64,000 nucleotides of DNA from Thalassovita autumnalis (lineage in GTDB: Bacteria > Pseudomonadota > Alphaproteobacteria > Rhodobacterales > Rhodobacteraceae), in NCBI RefSeq assembly GCF_001458255.1, contig NZ_CYSB01000005.1, positions 124,001 to 188,000 on the forward strand. Reading direction: 5' to 3'. The translations under genes and the position numbers were made by a program. Numbering within the stretch: the first letter of the stretch is position 1; each line of letters begins with the position of its first letter. Of the stretch, positions 18,043 to 27,485 are shown in pieces. Below the pieces are notes generated by a model, which did not search any database, had not been told where the DNA came from, and worked only from the letters and a program-made list of their open reading frames with translations.

Positions 18043-19089
18043 ATGAAATGGGATTTGTTTTGTACGGCGTCTGAGCCGACGCCGACCCTTTTGGCCTATA
18101 TCGCGCACCACTTGCAGCAGGGGGCCAACCATATCTGGATGTTTATGGAGACCCCAGATCCTGACCTTGCAGAGATCGTTGCAGATCTGGACCGCGTGAC
18201 ATTGATTCCTGCGGGTCGTGCCGATTGGCCAGAACTGCACGGGCGTGAATTTGGTGGGCCACTGACGTCAAGGCAGATCGCCAACGGGCGTATCGTGAAA
18301 CACCTGTCACAAGCGGATTGGATTGGCCACCTCGATGTTGACGAATTTGCGGTTCACATCCCCAGCGTTATGGCCTTTGTAGCAAAGCAACCGGATCACA
18401 TCTATTGCGTTCATATGCACAACGCCGAACGGGTTGAGCTGCGCGGTTCCCGCCCCAAGCACATCTATTCCGGCTGGCTGCGCACGCCGTTCATCAATGT
18501 GGAACACCCTGCCGTTCAGGCGATCCATGGTGAGTGGAGCGGGTTTCTCAGACGCGGTGTAGCGGGATACGCGATTGGGAAGTGTTTCTTCCGGGTCAAA
18601 AGCGATTTTGACTACGGTATTCATTCCCTCCAGAACAAAGAACCAGGATCGGCAAAGCCCCATATCGCCAATTATCAAGCGGTGGGCGTGGTGCATTTTG
18701 ACGGGTTCACCGCCAAACATTGGCTCGACAAGATGACCCGCAAATCTGACAAGGGCCGGACCAACCACCCGGCCGTGCGGGAGCGGCAGAACCAGGTGCG
18801 CCAACTGTGGGAAATCGGGGATGACCAGAAAAAGCGGAGCGAGCTGTTTCGCAGGGTCAAAACGCTAAGTCTCTGGCAAATGCTGCGCTTGCGGCGCTGG
18901 CGGCGGGTGCACCGTATGGTCTGCGACGTTCCGGCCGCGCTGAAGGCGCAATTCCCGGATCTGACGGTCGATCTGTCACCGGCAGCAATTGATAAAGCGC
19001 TTGCCGATCATATCCAAATGCGTGCCAAAACTGAGGCCGAGTTCGAGGAAAGAAAACGGCAAAAAGGCAGAACCGAGGCTGCTGAGTAG
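18043..19089 (+). CDS. family 2-type glycosyltransferase (Glyco_tranf_2_4-like)
   Basis: The ATG at 18043 has TGGGGA 6 bp upstream and gives 348 aa. The N-terminal FCTASEPTPTLLAYIAHHLQQGA segment and LDVDEF at 97-102 (DxD motif) match the Roseobacter group of Glyco_tranf_2_4 glycosyltransferases. The C-terminus is strongly charged (many Lys, Arg and Glu) and may form a coiled coil. It is transcribed divergently from sucC, sharing the intergenic region that holds the paired operator and the DnaA box. Substrate unknown. Confidence 0.72.
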   Translation: MKWDLFCTASEPTPTLLAYIAHHLQQGANHIWMFMETPDPDLAEIVADLDRVTLIPAGRADWPELHGREFGGPLTSRQIANGRIVKHLSQADWIGHLDVDEFAVHIPSVMAFVAKQPDHIYCVHMHNAERVELRGSRPKHIYSGWLRTPFINVEHPAVQAIHGEWSGFLRRGVAGYAIGKCFFRVKSDFDYGIHSLQNKEPGSAKPHIANYQAVGVVHFDGFTAKHWLDKMTRKSDKGRTNHPAVRERQNQVRQLWEIGDDQKKRSELFRRVKTLSLWQMLRLRRWRRVHRMVCDVPAALKAQFPDLTVDLSPAAIDKALADHIQMRAKTEAEFEERKRQKGRTEAAE

Positions 19090-19126
19090 GTTCTTTTAGG
19101 GATGGTTGCTAAGGAGTGTTCGCAAG

Positions 19127-20008
19127 CTAACTCTTTCGACGCTTTGCATGGTTAACCACCTTATCGAGTAGTCGCAGCGGTGAATAGCTACGCCGCATAT
19201 GTGCGAAAACGGGTACATGAGATCCGCGGTTGCCGTGAATCGATCGATCTGCAGCTTGCAAAGCGCGAACGTGCTTACACAACTCTTTTGTCAGCACGTC
19301 CTCAAGGGTCAGTGGATTGTCAGGATTACCCTGATAGCTGCGGCGATGAAGTTGCGGTGCATGTAAAACCCTGGGTGCGCGGCTATGGCTGCTCCAGGCA
19401 TGAAGCCGTCTTAGCATCATCATGTTGTATTCATGAGGTAATATCCCCAAAAGAACGGGGCTTTTGAACAGCAGTTGCCGCAGATGCGGCTGATCTGGGC
19501 CCGCTTCGCGCCCATGCCAGCTCTCGGCCCAGTCGGCCAGAAGAGCTTCGTTGTTTTTGCATTTCTTCAGCGCCACCACACCCGAATTCACCATCGGAAA
19601 ACTATGCGGTACCTGACGTGAGACTGGTGCGTAGGCCAGCGACATATTGCTGCCGCGCCCCTGCGCGGCGAGGAACTCATATTTGCCGAGCAATTCAAAG
19701 ACATCATCGATTGGCGCAATTACCAAAGTGTCCGCATCCAGATAGAGCGTCTGATCGAACCGGCTGCGAGCCAAAGCTTCGATTTTTGGCCGGGTGGTCG
19801 CCCGATCAAGGATGTGAATTTGATCGAACACGGAATCCGTCAGCGGTTCGTCGGTGAACAGGTCAATTTGAGCATCGGGATGAACTTGGCGCAGGGCACG
19901 GGCGGCGCGGCGTGCCAGCGTGACGTACTTTTTACCTGTAGCGGCGTAGATATAGCCCCGTGATGGCTGCGCCAGATTGCTTTGTTTCAATGTCACTTCC
20001 TTCGGCAC
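19127..20008 (-). CDS. GT-A fold glycosyltransferase (GT8-like) between sucC region and mdh
   Basis: A 293 aa protein with YIYAATGKKYVTLARRAARAL at about 19-39, a DLFTDEPL strand and YLDADTLV at 89-96, the donor-binding DxD motif of GT-A transferases such as GT8. The C-terminal half is rich in His and Arg. The frame starts with GTG at 20008; TTG at 19993 has a better ribosome site (AAGGA, 7-bp spacing) and may be the real start. It is convergent with the preceding plus-strand glycosyltransferase and follows mdh on the same strand beyond a terminator. Family assignment is approximate. Confidence 0.65.
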   Translation of the reverse strand: MPKEVTLKQSNLAQPSRGYIYAATGKKYVTLARRAARALRQVHPDAQIDLFTDEPLTDSVFDQIHILDRATTRPKIEALARSRFDQTLYLDADTLVIAPIDDVFELLGKYEFLAAQGRGSNMSLAYAPVSRQVPHSFPMVNSGVVALKKCKNNEALLADWAESWHGREAGPDQPHLRQLLFKSPVLLGILPHEYNMMMLRRLHAWSSHSRAPRVLHAPQLHRRSYQGNPDNPLTLEDVLTKELCKHVRALQAADRSIHGNRGSHVPVFAHMRRSYSPLRLLDKVVNHAKRRKS

Positions 20009-20055
20009 AAAAATAACGGCCTACGTTCGACCTAAGCTTTACAATTTGAAATGGC

Positions 20056-20094
20056 AAAAAGAAACAGGGCCCGGCGTGGTGGCCGGGCCCTGTT
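20056..20094 (-). terminator. terminator after mdh
   Basis: A perfect 13-bp stem AACAGGGCCCGGC/GCCGGGCCCTGTT with a short loop, followed on the minus strand by TTTCTTTTT. It lies just after the mdh stop, so mdh is probably transcribed largely independently of the genes beyond it. Confidence 0.88.
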
Positions 20095-20116
20095 GCACTT
20101 GGTTCTGAAACTGGAC

Positions 20117-21199
<1,083 letters not shown>

Positions 21200-21238
21200 C
21201 TAAATCAGTGCAGATAGCGCTAACACCAGAGGGGAGAG

Positions 21239-21994
21239 ATGGTGCAGCTGGATTTGACGACTTTGGCGATTGCCGCCCCCGCAGTGCTGTTTGCCGGGAT
21301 CTCAAAGGGGGGCTTTGGCTCTGGCGCGGCCTTTGCTTCGGCAGCGATTCTTGCGCTGGTTCTGGAGCCGGGACAGGCGCTTGGGATCATGTTGCCGCTG
21401 TTGATGCTGGTCGATGTGGCCGCGCTGAAACCCTATTGGAAACGCTGGTCCTGGCCCGATGCCCGCGTGTTGATCCTGGGCTCGTTGCCGGGGGTCGCTT
21501 TGGGCGCCTGGCTCTATCAGGTGGCGGATGCGGATGTGTTCCGGGTGCTGATCGGTGCCATCTCCCTCGGGTTTGTGATGTGGCAAATCTCCCTCAAGGC
21601 GGGGATGATACCGGCGGCACGGCGGGCCATGCCACCCTGGGGTGGGGCGCTTGCGGGCTGTGTTGCGGGCTTCACCAGCTTTGTCAGCCATGCAGGTGGT
21701 CCCCCAGCGGCGGTCTACCTGCTGTCACGCGGATTGGGCAAAACCCCGTTTCAGGCGACCACAGTGATCGTGTTCTGGGTGATCAATATCGCCAAGTTCG
21801 TGCCCTATGCTTTCTTGGGGATCTTTACCATTGAGACCTTCACCATCGACCTGATCCTCGCGCCGGTGGCGCTGATCGGGGCGTGGATTGGCGTCAAATT
21901 GCATTTCAAGATCCCTGAAACGGCCTTCTTTGCCCTGACCTATGTGATGCTGACGGTAACCGGTGCCAAGCTGATCTGGGACGGGCTGAGCTGA
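21239..21994 (+). CDS. TauE/SafE family sulfite/sulfonate exporter
   Basis: A 251 aa polytopic membrane protein with about eight helices and the two family repeats: FAGISKGGFGSG (about 17-28) and the second-half segment VAGFTSFVSHAGGPP (about 140-155). Members export anions such as sulfite or sulfoacetate across the inner membrane, but the substrate here is unknown. It diverges from mdh and is convergent with a small secreted-protein gene. Confidence 0.85.
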   Translation: MVQLDLTTLAIAAPAVLFAGISKGGFGSGAAFASAAILALVLEPGQALGIMLPLLMLVDVAALKPYWKRWSWPDARVLILGSLPGVALGAWLYQVADADVFRVLIGAISLGFVMWQISLKAGMIPAARRAMPPWGGALAGCVAGFTSFVSHAGGPPAAVYLLSRGLGKTPFQATTVIVFWVINIAKFVPYAFLGIFTIETFTIDLILAPVALIGAWIGVKLHFKIPETAFFALTYVMLTVTGAKLIWDGLS

Positions 21995-21996
21995 GG

Positions 21997-22299
21997 CTAA
22001 AGCTCCGCGCCCTGTGCCGCGACCTGTTCCTGTAGTGTTTCAAAGCCCTGACCGCTGGCCACCAGACAGGTCAGTCCGCTGGCACGGGTGACGGTGATGG
22101 TCCAGCTGCCGGAGGCCAGTGAGGCAAAGACCTCAACCACGGAATTGTCGTGACCAAGTCCAATCGACTGGCGGCTTTCGCCATAATCCTCAGCCAGTTT
22201 CTGCACCACGGCATCACGCGGCGCGCAGGTCCGTTGTGCGTTGGCACTGTGAGGCAGGATCAGCGCAAGCAGTATGGCGGTGGTAAACATCGGTTTCAT
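21997..22299 (-). CDS. small secreted protein of unknown function
   Basis: 100 aa with a clear signal peptide (Met-Lys start, hydrophobic core at about 5-15, cleavage after SANA at about 21). The mature part has two cysteines (about residues 25 and 78) that could form a disulfide, and no recognisable domain. It is tail-to-tail with the TauE gene. Confidence 0.7.
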   Translation of the reverse strand: MKPMFTTAILLALILPHSANAQRTCAPRDAVVQKLAEDYGESRQSIGLGHDNSVVEVFASLASGSWTITVTRASGLTCLVASGQGFETLQEQVAAQGAEL

Positions 22300-22620
22300 G
22301 GTCTCATCCTTTCGAATCTGGGGCTGTGTCCCCGCTGCGCGGTTGCGATGGCGGGTTATTTCACACCCCTGTCAGGTCGGACTTTGTGTCACCGGGTTGC
22401 GGGCCTCCCATTGGTCCGTTGCGAAACAGGTTGCGCCTGAGGCCTGAAAATTTGGTTAATTTGCAGCACGTTTCCCTTGCGTTCCTGCCGCCAGACCGCT
22501 GATCCAGTGCCAAGACGCTGCGGCAGATCTGGCGTTTTTCTGCGATGCGGCGAAATTTGGCTTGAAGTTTTGCAACGTTTTTGATCTTTGTGGCGCAACA
22601 ATATTGCGAGGAGACGAAAG
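22300..22620. other. 321-bp intergenic region before the malyl-CoA lyase/thioesterase gene
   Basis: No supported gene. It must hold divergent promoters for the secreted-protein gene and the lyase gene. A GTTTTGCAACG stretch at 22567-22577, close to the lyase start, resembles motifs seen upstream of ecm and ccr in this window. A GAGGAG ribosome site precedes 22621. Confidence 0.5.
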
Positions 22621-23478
22621 ATGGACATGGCCGCCCGCCCTTACCGATCGGTTCTTTATATTCCCGGATCCAAGGATCGCGCACTGGACAAGGCCCGCGG
22701 CTTGGCGGTGGATGCCATCATCTTTGACCTTGAAGATGCGGTGGCGCCAGATGCCAAAGAAGGCGCACGTGACACCCTGAAGGCTGCACTGGCCGAGGGC
22801 GGCTATGGCAACCGTGCCAAGATCGTGCGGATCAACGGGCTGGACACGCAATGGGGCGAAGGGGACGTAGCTGCGCTGCGCGACGCAGATGCAGATGCGT
22901 TCCTGCTGCCCAAGGTGAACTCGGCCGCGGATGTGCAGGCGCTGGCGGATCTTCTGGGCAATGACACCCCGATTTGGGCGATGATCGAAACCCCGCTGGG
23001 GGTGCTGAACGCGCTGGAAATTGCCGCCCACCCGCAGCTGCAGGGGTTTGTTGCAGGCACCAATGATCTGGCCAAGGAACTGAACTGCCGCTACCGGGCC
23101 GACCGCCTGCCGATGCAGATGGCGCTGCAGACCATGCTGCTGGCCGCCCGCGCGCATGGTGTTGTGGCGGTTGATGGCGTCTATAACCGGTTCAAAGATG
23201 ATGAGGGGCTGAAAGCTGAATGTGATCAGGGTCGCGATCTGGGCTTTGACGGCAAAACCCTGATCCACCCGGCGCAGGTTGCCCTCACGAATGAGGCCTT
23301 CGCCCCGTCGGAGGCCGAGATTGACCTGGCCAAGCGCCAGATCGCCGCCTTTGAGGAAAGCGAGGCGGCGGGGCAGGGCGTGGCCGTCGTGGACGGGAAA
23401 ATCGTGGAAAACCTGCATGTTGAAACCGCGACAAAACTGCTGGCGAAAGCCGCAGCTATTGCGGAGCGTGCCGAATAA
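22621..23478 (+). CDS. mcl2: CitE-like CoA ester lyase, probable (3S)-malyl-CoA thioesterase
   Basis: 285 aa of the HpcH/HpaI-CitE fold, with IFDLEDAVAPDAK (about 34-46) carrying metal/CoA-site acidic residues, KIVRINGLDT (about 74-83), an AMIETPLG strand and GFVAGTNDLAKEL. By length and sequence it resembles Rhodobacter Mcl2, which hydrolyses malyl-CoA to malate in the ethylmalonyl-CoA pathway. Lyase activity (Mcl1-type) cannot be excluded. ATG at 22621 follows GAGGAG; an earlier in-frame ATG at 22588 lacks support. It heads a cluster with nnrU, DUF1737 and mch. Confidence 0.8.
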   Translation: MDMAARPYRSVLYIPGSKDRALDKARGLAVDAIIFDLEDAVAPDAKEGARDTLKAALAEGGYGNRAKIVRINGLDTQWGEGDVAALRDADADAFLLPKVNSAADVQALADLLGNDTPIWAMIETPLGVLNALEIAAHPQLQGFVAGTNDLAKELNCRYRADRLPMQMALQTMLLAARAHGVVAVDGVYNRFKDDEGLKAECDQGRDLGFDGKTLIHPAQVALTNEAFAPSEAEIDLAKRQIAAFEESEAAGQGVAVVDGKIVENLHVETATKLLAKAAAIAERAE

Positions 23479-23532
23479 GACTTAGCTCAGCCCAGACGAA
23501 ACCTGACACCCACGTATCATACGGAGGCATCT

Positions 23533-24081
23533 ATGATCTGGCTTATTCTGGGCGTGCTGCTGTGGAGCGGCGCACATCTGTTCAAACGGTTCGCGCCCGA
23601 TGCGCGCGCCAAACTGGGGGAGAAGGGCAAAGGGCTGATCGCACTGATCTTGGTGGGCTCCATCGTTTTGATGGTGATCGGCTACCGGGCGATGGACTTT
23701 ATCCCGGTCTACAACCCGCCCTACTTCCTTTTGCACCTGAACAACCTCTTGATGCTGTTTGCGCTCTATTTCACCAGCCCCGGCCCCAGCAAAGGCGCGC
23801 TGTTTTACAAGATGCGTCACCCGATGCTGACCGGGTTCAAAATCTGGGCGGCGGCGCACCTGCTGGTCAATGGCGATCTGGCCTCTCTGATCCTGTTTGG
23901 CGGGCTGCTGGCCTGGGCGGTGATTGAGGTCATTACCATCAACAAGTCCGAACCGGACTGGCAACCGAACGAAAAGGGCAGCATCGCCAAAGACGCTATG
24001 TTCTTTGTCGCCTCAATCGTTCTATTGGGTGTGATCGGCTATATCCACGGCCTGATCGGACCATCACCATTTCCGGGGTAA
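23533..24081 (+). CDS. NnrU family membrane protein
   Basis: 182 aa with about five membrane helices and the N-terminal GVLLWSGAHLFKR motif typical of NnrU. Other members are found with denitrification genes or near carotenoid and heme genes; the biochemical role is unsettled. RBS ACGGAGG precedes the ATG. It lies between the malyl-CoA gene and DUF1737/mch, 55 bp after the former, and is probably co-transcribed. No nitrate or nitrite genes are in the window. Confidence 0.85.
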   Translation: MIWLILGVLLWSGAHLFKRFAPDARAKLGEKGKGLIALILVGSIVLMVIGYRAMDFIPVYNPPYFLLHLNNLLMLFALYFTSPGPSKGALFYKMRHPMLTGFKIWAAAHLLVNGDLASLILFGGLLAWAVIEVITINKSEPDWQPNEKGSIAKDAMFFVASIVLLGVIGYIHGLIGPSPFPG

Positions 24082-24084
24082 AAC

Positions 24085-24288
24085 ATGAAACTTTATCGAC
24101 TGCTGACCGAAGACGACACTTCGGCCTTCTGCCACAAAGTCACCGACGCGCTGAACAAAGGCTGGGAGCTGCACGGCTCCCCCACTTATGCCTTTGATGC
24201 GGCAAATGGGGTGATGCGCTGTGGTCAGGCCGTGGTGAAAGAGGTCGAAGGCACCTACACACCTGACATCAAGCTGGGAGCTCAGTAA
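24085..24288 (+). CDS. DUF1737 domain small protein
   Basis: 67 aa: the N-terminal YRLLTEDDTSAFCHKVTDAL and central GWELHGSPTYAFD patterns match DUF1737, short proteins of unknown function. It begins 3 bp after nnrU and ends 4 bp before mch, so it is certainly part of the same transcript. Confidence 0.82.
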   Translation: MKLYRLLTEDDTSAFCHKVTDALNKGWELHGSPTYAFDAANGVMRCGQAVVKEVEGTYTPDIKLGAQ

Positions 24289-24292
24289 GCAC

Positions 24293-25324
24293 ATGGCAAA
24301 GACCAATGCAGGCCGCTTTTTTGAGGATTACAAACTGGGCGATGTGATCGTCCATGCCGTGCCACGCACCGTGGCAGAGGGCGAAAGGGCGCTGTATCAT
24401 GCGCTCTATCCGGCGCGTCATGCGCTTTATTCCTCGGATGAATTTGCGCGGGACTGCGGTCTTGAAGGCAGCCCGATCGATGATCTGGCAGCGTTCCATG
24501 TGGTGTTTGGCAAAACCGTGCCGGATGTGTCGTTGAACGCCGTCGCCAACCTTGGCTATGCCGAAGGGCGTTGGGTAAAACCGGTGTTTCCCGGCGATAC
24601 CCTGCGGTCGGTTTCTGAGGTGATCGGGCTGAAGCAGAACTCCAACGGCAAATCCGGTGTGGTCTGGGTCTATACCCGTGGCTTCAACCAGATGGGTGAG
24701 GTGGTTCTGGAATATGTCCGCTGGGTGATGGTGCGCAAAAAGGATCTGGACGCCCCGGCGCCCGATACGGTGATCCCTGAACTGCGCGCCGCCATTCCGG
24801 CCGAGGATCTGCTGATCCCTGAGGGGCTTGATTTCACCCAGTATGACTTTGAGCAATCCGGTGAGCCGCATCGCTGGGGTGACTATGAGGTGGGTGAGAA
24901 GATCGATCACGTCGATGGCGTCACCATCGAAGAAGCCGAACATATGATGGCGACCCGCCTGTGGCAGAACACCGCCAAGGTGCATTTCGATGCCACCTTC
25001 CGGCCCGACGGGCAGCGGCTGATCTATGGCGGGCATGTCATCTCAATGGCGAGGGCGCTGTCGTTCAACGGGCTGGCCAATGCCCAGATGATCGTGGGGC
25101 TGAATGGTGGGGCGCATGCAAACCCCTGTTTCGCCGGCGACACCATCAAAGCCTGGACCGAGGTGCTGGACAAAGCGGAGACCCCGGCGCCCGGCGTTGG
25201 CGCGATCCGTCTGCGTCTGGTGGCCACCAAAGGCGGGGAGCCCTTCGCGCTGAAAGGCGAAGACGGGAAATATGCGCCTGAGGTCTTGCTGGATATCGAT
25301 TATTGGGCCTTGATGCCCATGTAA
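24293..25324 (+). CDS. mch: mesaconyl-CoA hydratase (MaoC family)
   Basis: Hydrates mesaconyl-C1-CoA to beta-methylmalyl-CoA in the ethylmalonyl-CoA pathway. The 343 aa protein is a tandem double hot-dog: the N-terminal half begins GRFFEDYKLGD (about 5-15), the second half contains the DYEVGEKIDH start (about 194) and a HFDATFRPDGQRLIYGGHVIS block (about 228-248) with the hydratase residues. Length and halves match characterised Rhodobacter Mch rather than single-domain MaoC enoyl hydratases. Position downstream of the malyl-CoA gene supports this. Confidence 0.85.
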   Translation: MAKTNAGRFFEDYKLGDVIVHAVPRTVAEGERALYHALYPARHALYSSDEFARDCGLEGSPIDDLAAFHVVFGKTVPDVSLNAVANLGYAEGRWVKPVFPGDTLRSVSEVIGLKQNSNGKSGVVWVYTRGFNQMGEVVLEYVRWVMVRKKDLDAPAPDTVIPELRAAIPAEDLLIPEGLDFTQYDFEQSGEPHRWGDYEVGEKIDHVDGVTIEEAEHMMATRLWQNTAKVHFDATFRPDGQRLIYGGHVISMARALSFNGLANAQMIVGLNGGAHANPCFAGDTIKAWTEVLDKAETPAPGVGAIRLRLVATKGGEPFALKGEDGKYAPEVLLDIDYWALMPM

Positions 25325-26460
25325 TGATTGAAAAGAGAATCCAGAAACTCAACCAAAAGATCGGCGAGGGCATCTACCTCTCCGCGCTACAAGACTTTGC
25401 CTCAGGCCGAACGTCACGCGAACGGCCCGGGGCGCTGCTGTGGGGGCTAAGTGCCCTTGTTGTGGCCTGCCCCTATGTGTTTGCCGCGCTGGGCGCGGGG
25501 CTGCTGTTCGTGGATTTCCCCAACCTGCTGACGCTGGTCTTTGGCGGGGCCTTTCTTGGGCTGGGTTGGATGCTCAGACCGCGAAAACCGCAACTGCCTG
25601 TAGGGGCGGTGGGGCGGGACAGCTTGCCGGAAACCTTTGCCTTGCTGGACGCGATTTCAGCGCAGCTTGATGCCCCGAAGGTTTCCAAAGTGGTGCTTGA
25701 TAACCAGTTCAACGCCTATGCGGCTGAGGCCCGCAACACCCCCATTGTCGGGATCGGCGCCCTGTTGTGGCTGGCCTCGGATCGGCCGCAGCGCCTGGCA
25801 GTTCTGGGCCATGAGCTGGGGCACTTGGCCCATCGTGACACACGCCGGATCGCGCTGCCTGACAGGGCCCTTATGGTGCTGAATGCATGGCAGAAATTTC
25901 TGGATATGGATCACTACGTTGATGCGCATACCGGCGTTTTGGAGCGTGAAAGCAATGGCATTTTTGCCGATCTCTTTTCTGCGGCCCTGCGCGGTATCGT
26001 CGATACGCTGACCTGGGCCATTTTGAAGCTTAGCTTCGCCGAGTCGCAAAAGGCAGAATACCTTGCTGATGCCAGCGGCCTACGCGTCGCGGGACGGCAG
26101 GCTTCGCTTGCGGCATTGGATCTACTGGTGCGGATCGATGCCAGCGGCGCGTTGCGTTCCGGCATCCTGCCACGCCAAGGCGAGGCGGGCTTTGACTTTC
26201 TCAGCCGTCTGGCCGCCACCGTGGATCAGCTGCCCCCCGATCAGGCCGCGCGTGCACTGGCCGCACATTCCGCCGAAAAGCTGAGCCTCGACACCACCCA
26301 TCCGCCGACAGCCTATCGTCAAGCTTTCATAAACGGCTTGCCCGAGGCCTTGCTGGAATCGCCGCTTGAAATCGCCAATTGGACTGCCATCGAGGTTGAG
26401 TTGAAAGCGCATTTTGAGAAAATCGGCAGGCGCGAAATCGCGGCCTTCGAAGTGCAATAG
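25324..26460 (+). CDS. M48 family membrane zinc metalloprotease
   Basis: 378 aa from the ATG at 25324, which overlaps the mch stop by one base (TAATG). Two membrane helices (about 38-62 and 66-84) precede a protease domain with HELGH at 163-167 and a downstream SQKAEYLADASG segment supplying the third zinc ligand (Glu). This resembles HtpX/Ste24-type membrane proteases of quality control. It may be coupled to mch by stop-start overlap; a functional link to the CoA pathway is not evident. Confidence 0.85.
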   Translation: MIEKRIQKLNQKIGEGIYLSALQDFASGRTSRERPGALLWGLSALVVACPYVFAALGAGLLFVDFPNLLTLVFGGAFLGLGWMLRPRKPQLPVGAVGRDSLPETFALLDAISAQLDAPKVSKVVLDNQFNAYAAEARNTPIVGIGALLWLASDRPQRLAVLGHELGHLAHRDTRRIALPDRALMVLNAWQKFLDMDHYVDAHTGVLERESNGIFADLFSAALRGIVDTLTWAILKLSFAESQKAEYLADASGLRVAGRQASLAALDLLVRIDASGALRSGILPRQGEAGFDFLSRLAATVDQLPPDQAARALAAHSAEKLSLDTTHPPTAYRQAFINGLPEALLESPLEIANWTAIEVELKAHFEKIGRREIAAFEVQ

Positions 26461-26537
26461 GTCGCGCTAAACCTGTCCGAGCAGAATGCTGCATGGCAGA
26501 ATCACGGTGCTTTTCTGACTAAAAAACTTGGAAATCC

Positions 26538-26574
26538 TTTTGTGATCACGCGATATATCCGTGTGATCACAAAA
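26538..26574. promoter_or_regulatory. paired GTGATCAC palindrome upstream of sdhC
   Basis: TTTTGTGATCAC (26538-26549) and its exact reverse complement GTGATCACAAAA (26563-26574) flank a 13-nt spacer, the same spacer length and the same 21-bp octamer spacing as in the sucC operator. It ends 117 bp before the sdhC start. Placement and form suggest one regulator shared between the sdh and suc operons. Confidence 0.7.
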
Positions 26575-26691
26575 TGCATTATTTCTGTAATTTGTTAAAA
26601 GATTAGCCGCGTCACGTCGTCCCTACGTCGTGACATATATGTAAAACTCGCTATGAAAGAGCCAAGCAAAGGAACCTAGAAAGGAACTGGT

Positions 26692-27081
26692 ATGGCTGAT
26701 GTGAACCGCGGCAAACGTCCGCTCTCCCCGTTTATGATCGGACCATATTACCGACCTCAAATCACCTCGATCTCCTCGATCCTGGTGCGCATCACCGCTT
26801 TGGCTTCGCTGGGCACTGTGACGCTGTTGGTCTGGTGGCTGCTGGCGGCGGCAACTTCGGATGCGGCGTTTGCCTTCATTGACGGTCTGCTGACCAGCCT
26901 GATCGGTGATCTGATCCTGTTCCTGGCAAGCTGGGCGATTTTCTACCACATGCTGGGGCGTCTGCGTCACGTGGTCTGGGACTTCGGATATTGCCTGGAC
27001 ATCAAGATCTCCGAGAAACTGGGCTATGGCATGTTTGCCGGGGCCACGGTTTTGGCGCTGATCGCAGCCATCGTACTGTAA
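26692..27081 (+). CDS. sdhC: succinate dehydrogenase cytochrome b556 subunit
   Basis: 129 aa membrane anchor of complex II with three helices (about 30-52, 62-85, 105-127). The segment HMLGRLRHVVWDFG (about 87-100) holds the family's heme-ligand histidine region. The N-terminus NRGKRPLSP...YYRPQITSISSI is typical. First gene of sdhCDAB. Confidence 0.92.
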   Translation: MADVNRGKRPLSPFMIGPYYRPQITSISSILVRITALASLGTVTLLVWWLLAAATSDAAFAFIDGLLTSLIGDLILFLASWAIFYHMLGRLRHVVWDFGYCLDIKISEKLGYGMFAGATVLALIAAIVL

Positions 27082-27092
27082 GGAGAGAGGCG

Positions 27093-27464
27093 ATGAAGTA
27101 TCTTACCGATCGTAAACGCGCCGAAGGTCTGGGCGCTGGCGGTGCCGGCAGCCATCACCACTGGAAAATGCTGGTTTCCTCGATCCTGATCGTGGTTCTG
27201 GTGCCACTGTTCATCGTGGTCTTCGGCTCTGCCCTTGGCGGCAGCCGCGAAGAGGTTCTGGCCTTCTTTGCCCGTCCCGTCCCGGCGCTGATCGCCGCGC
27301 TGGGTCTGGTTGTTGGCATTCGCCACCTGATGATGGAAGCCCACGAAGCCGTTGAAGACTACGTTGGCGGTATCAACCGCAAGCTGACTCTCGTTGCGGT
27401 CACGGCCTTTTGCTACACGCTGATGGCTGCCGGTCTTTTCGCTCTGCTGAAAATCGCCCTCTAA
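27093..27464 (+). CDS. sdhD: succinate dehydrogenase membrane anchor subunit
   Basis: 123 aa from the ATG at 27093, preceded by GGAGAGAGG. Three membrane segments (about 22-44, 62-82, 95-120) and the GIRHLMMEAHEAVEDYV motif with the second heme-region histidines match SdhD. It lies 11 bp after sdhC. Confidence 0.92.
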   Translation: MKYLTDRKRAEGLGAGGAGSHHHWKMLVSSILIVVLVPLFIVVFGSALGGSREEVLAFFARPVPALIAALGLVVGIRHLMMEAHEAVEDYVGGINRKLTLVAVTAFCYTLMAAGLFALLKIAL

Positions 27465-27485
27465 GCGTAGGGAAGGAATAAGAAC

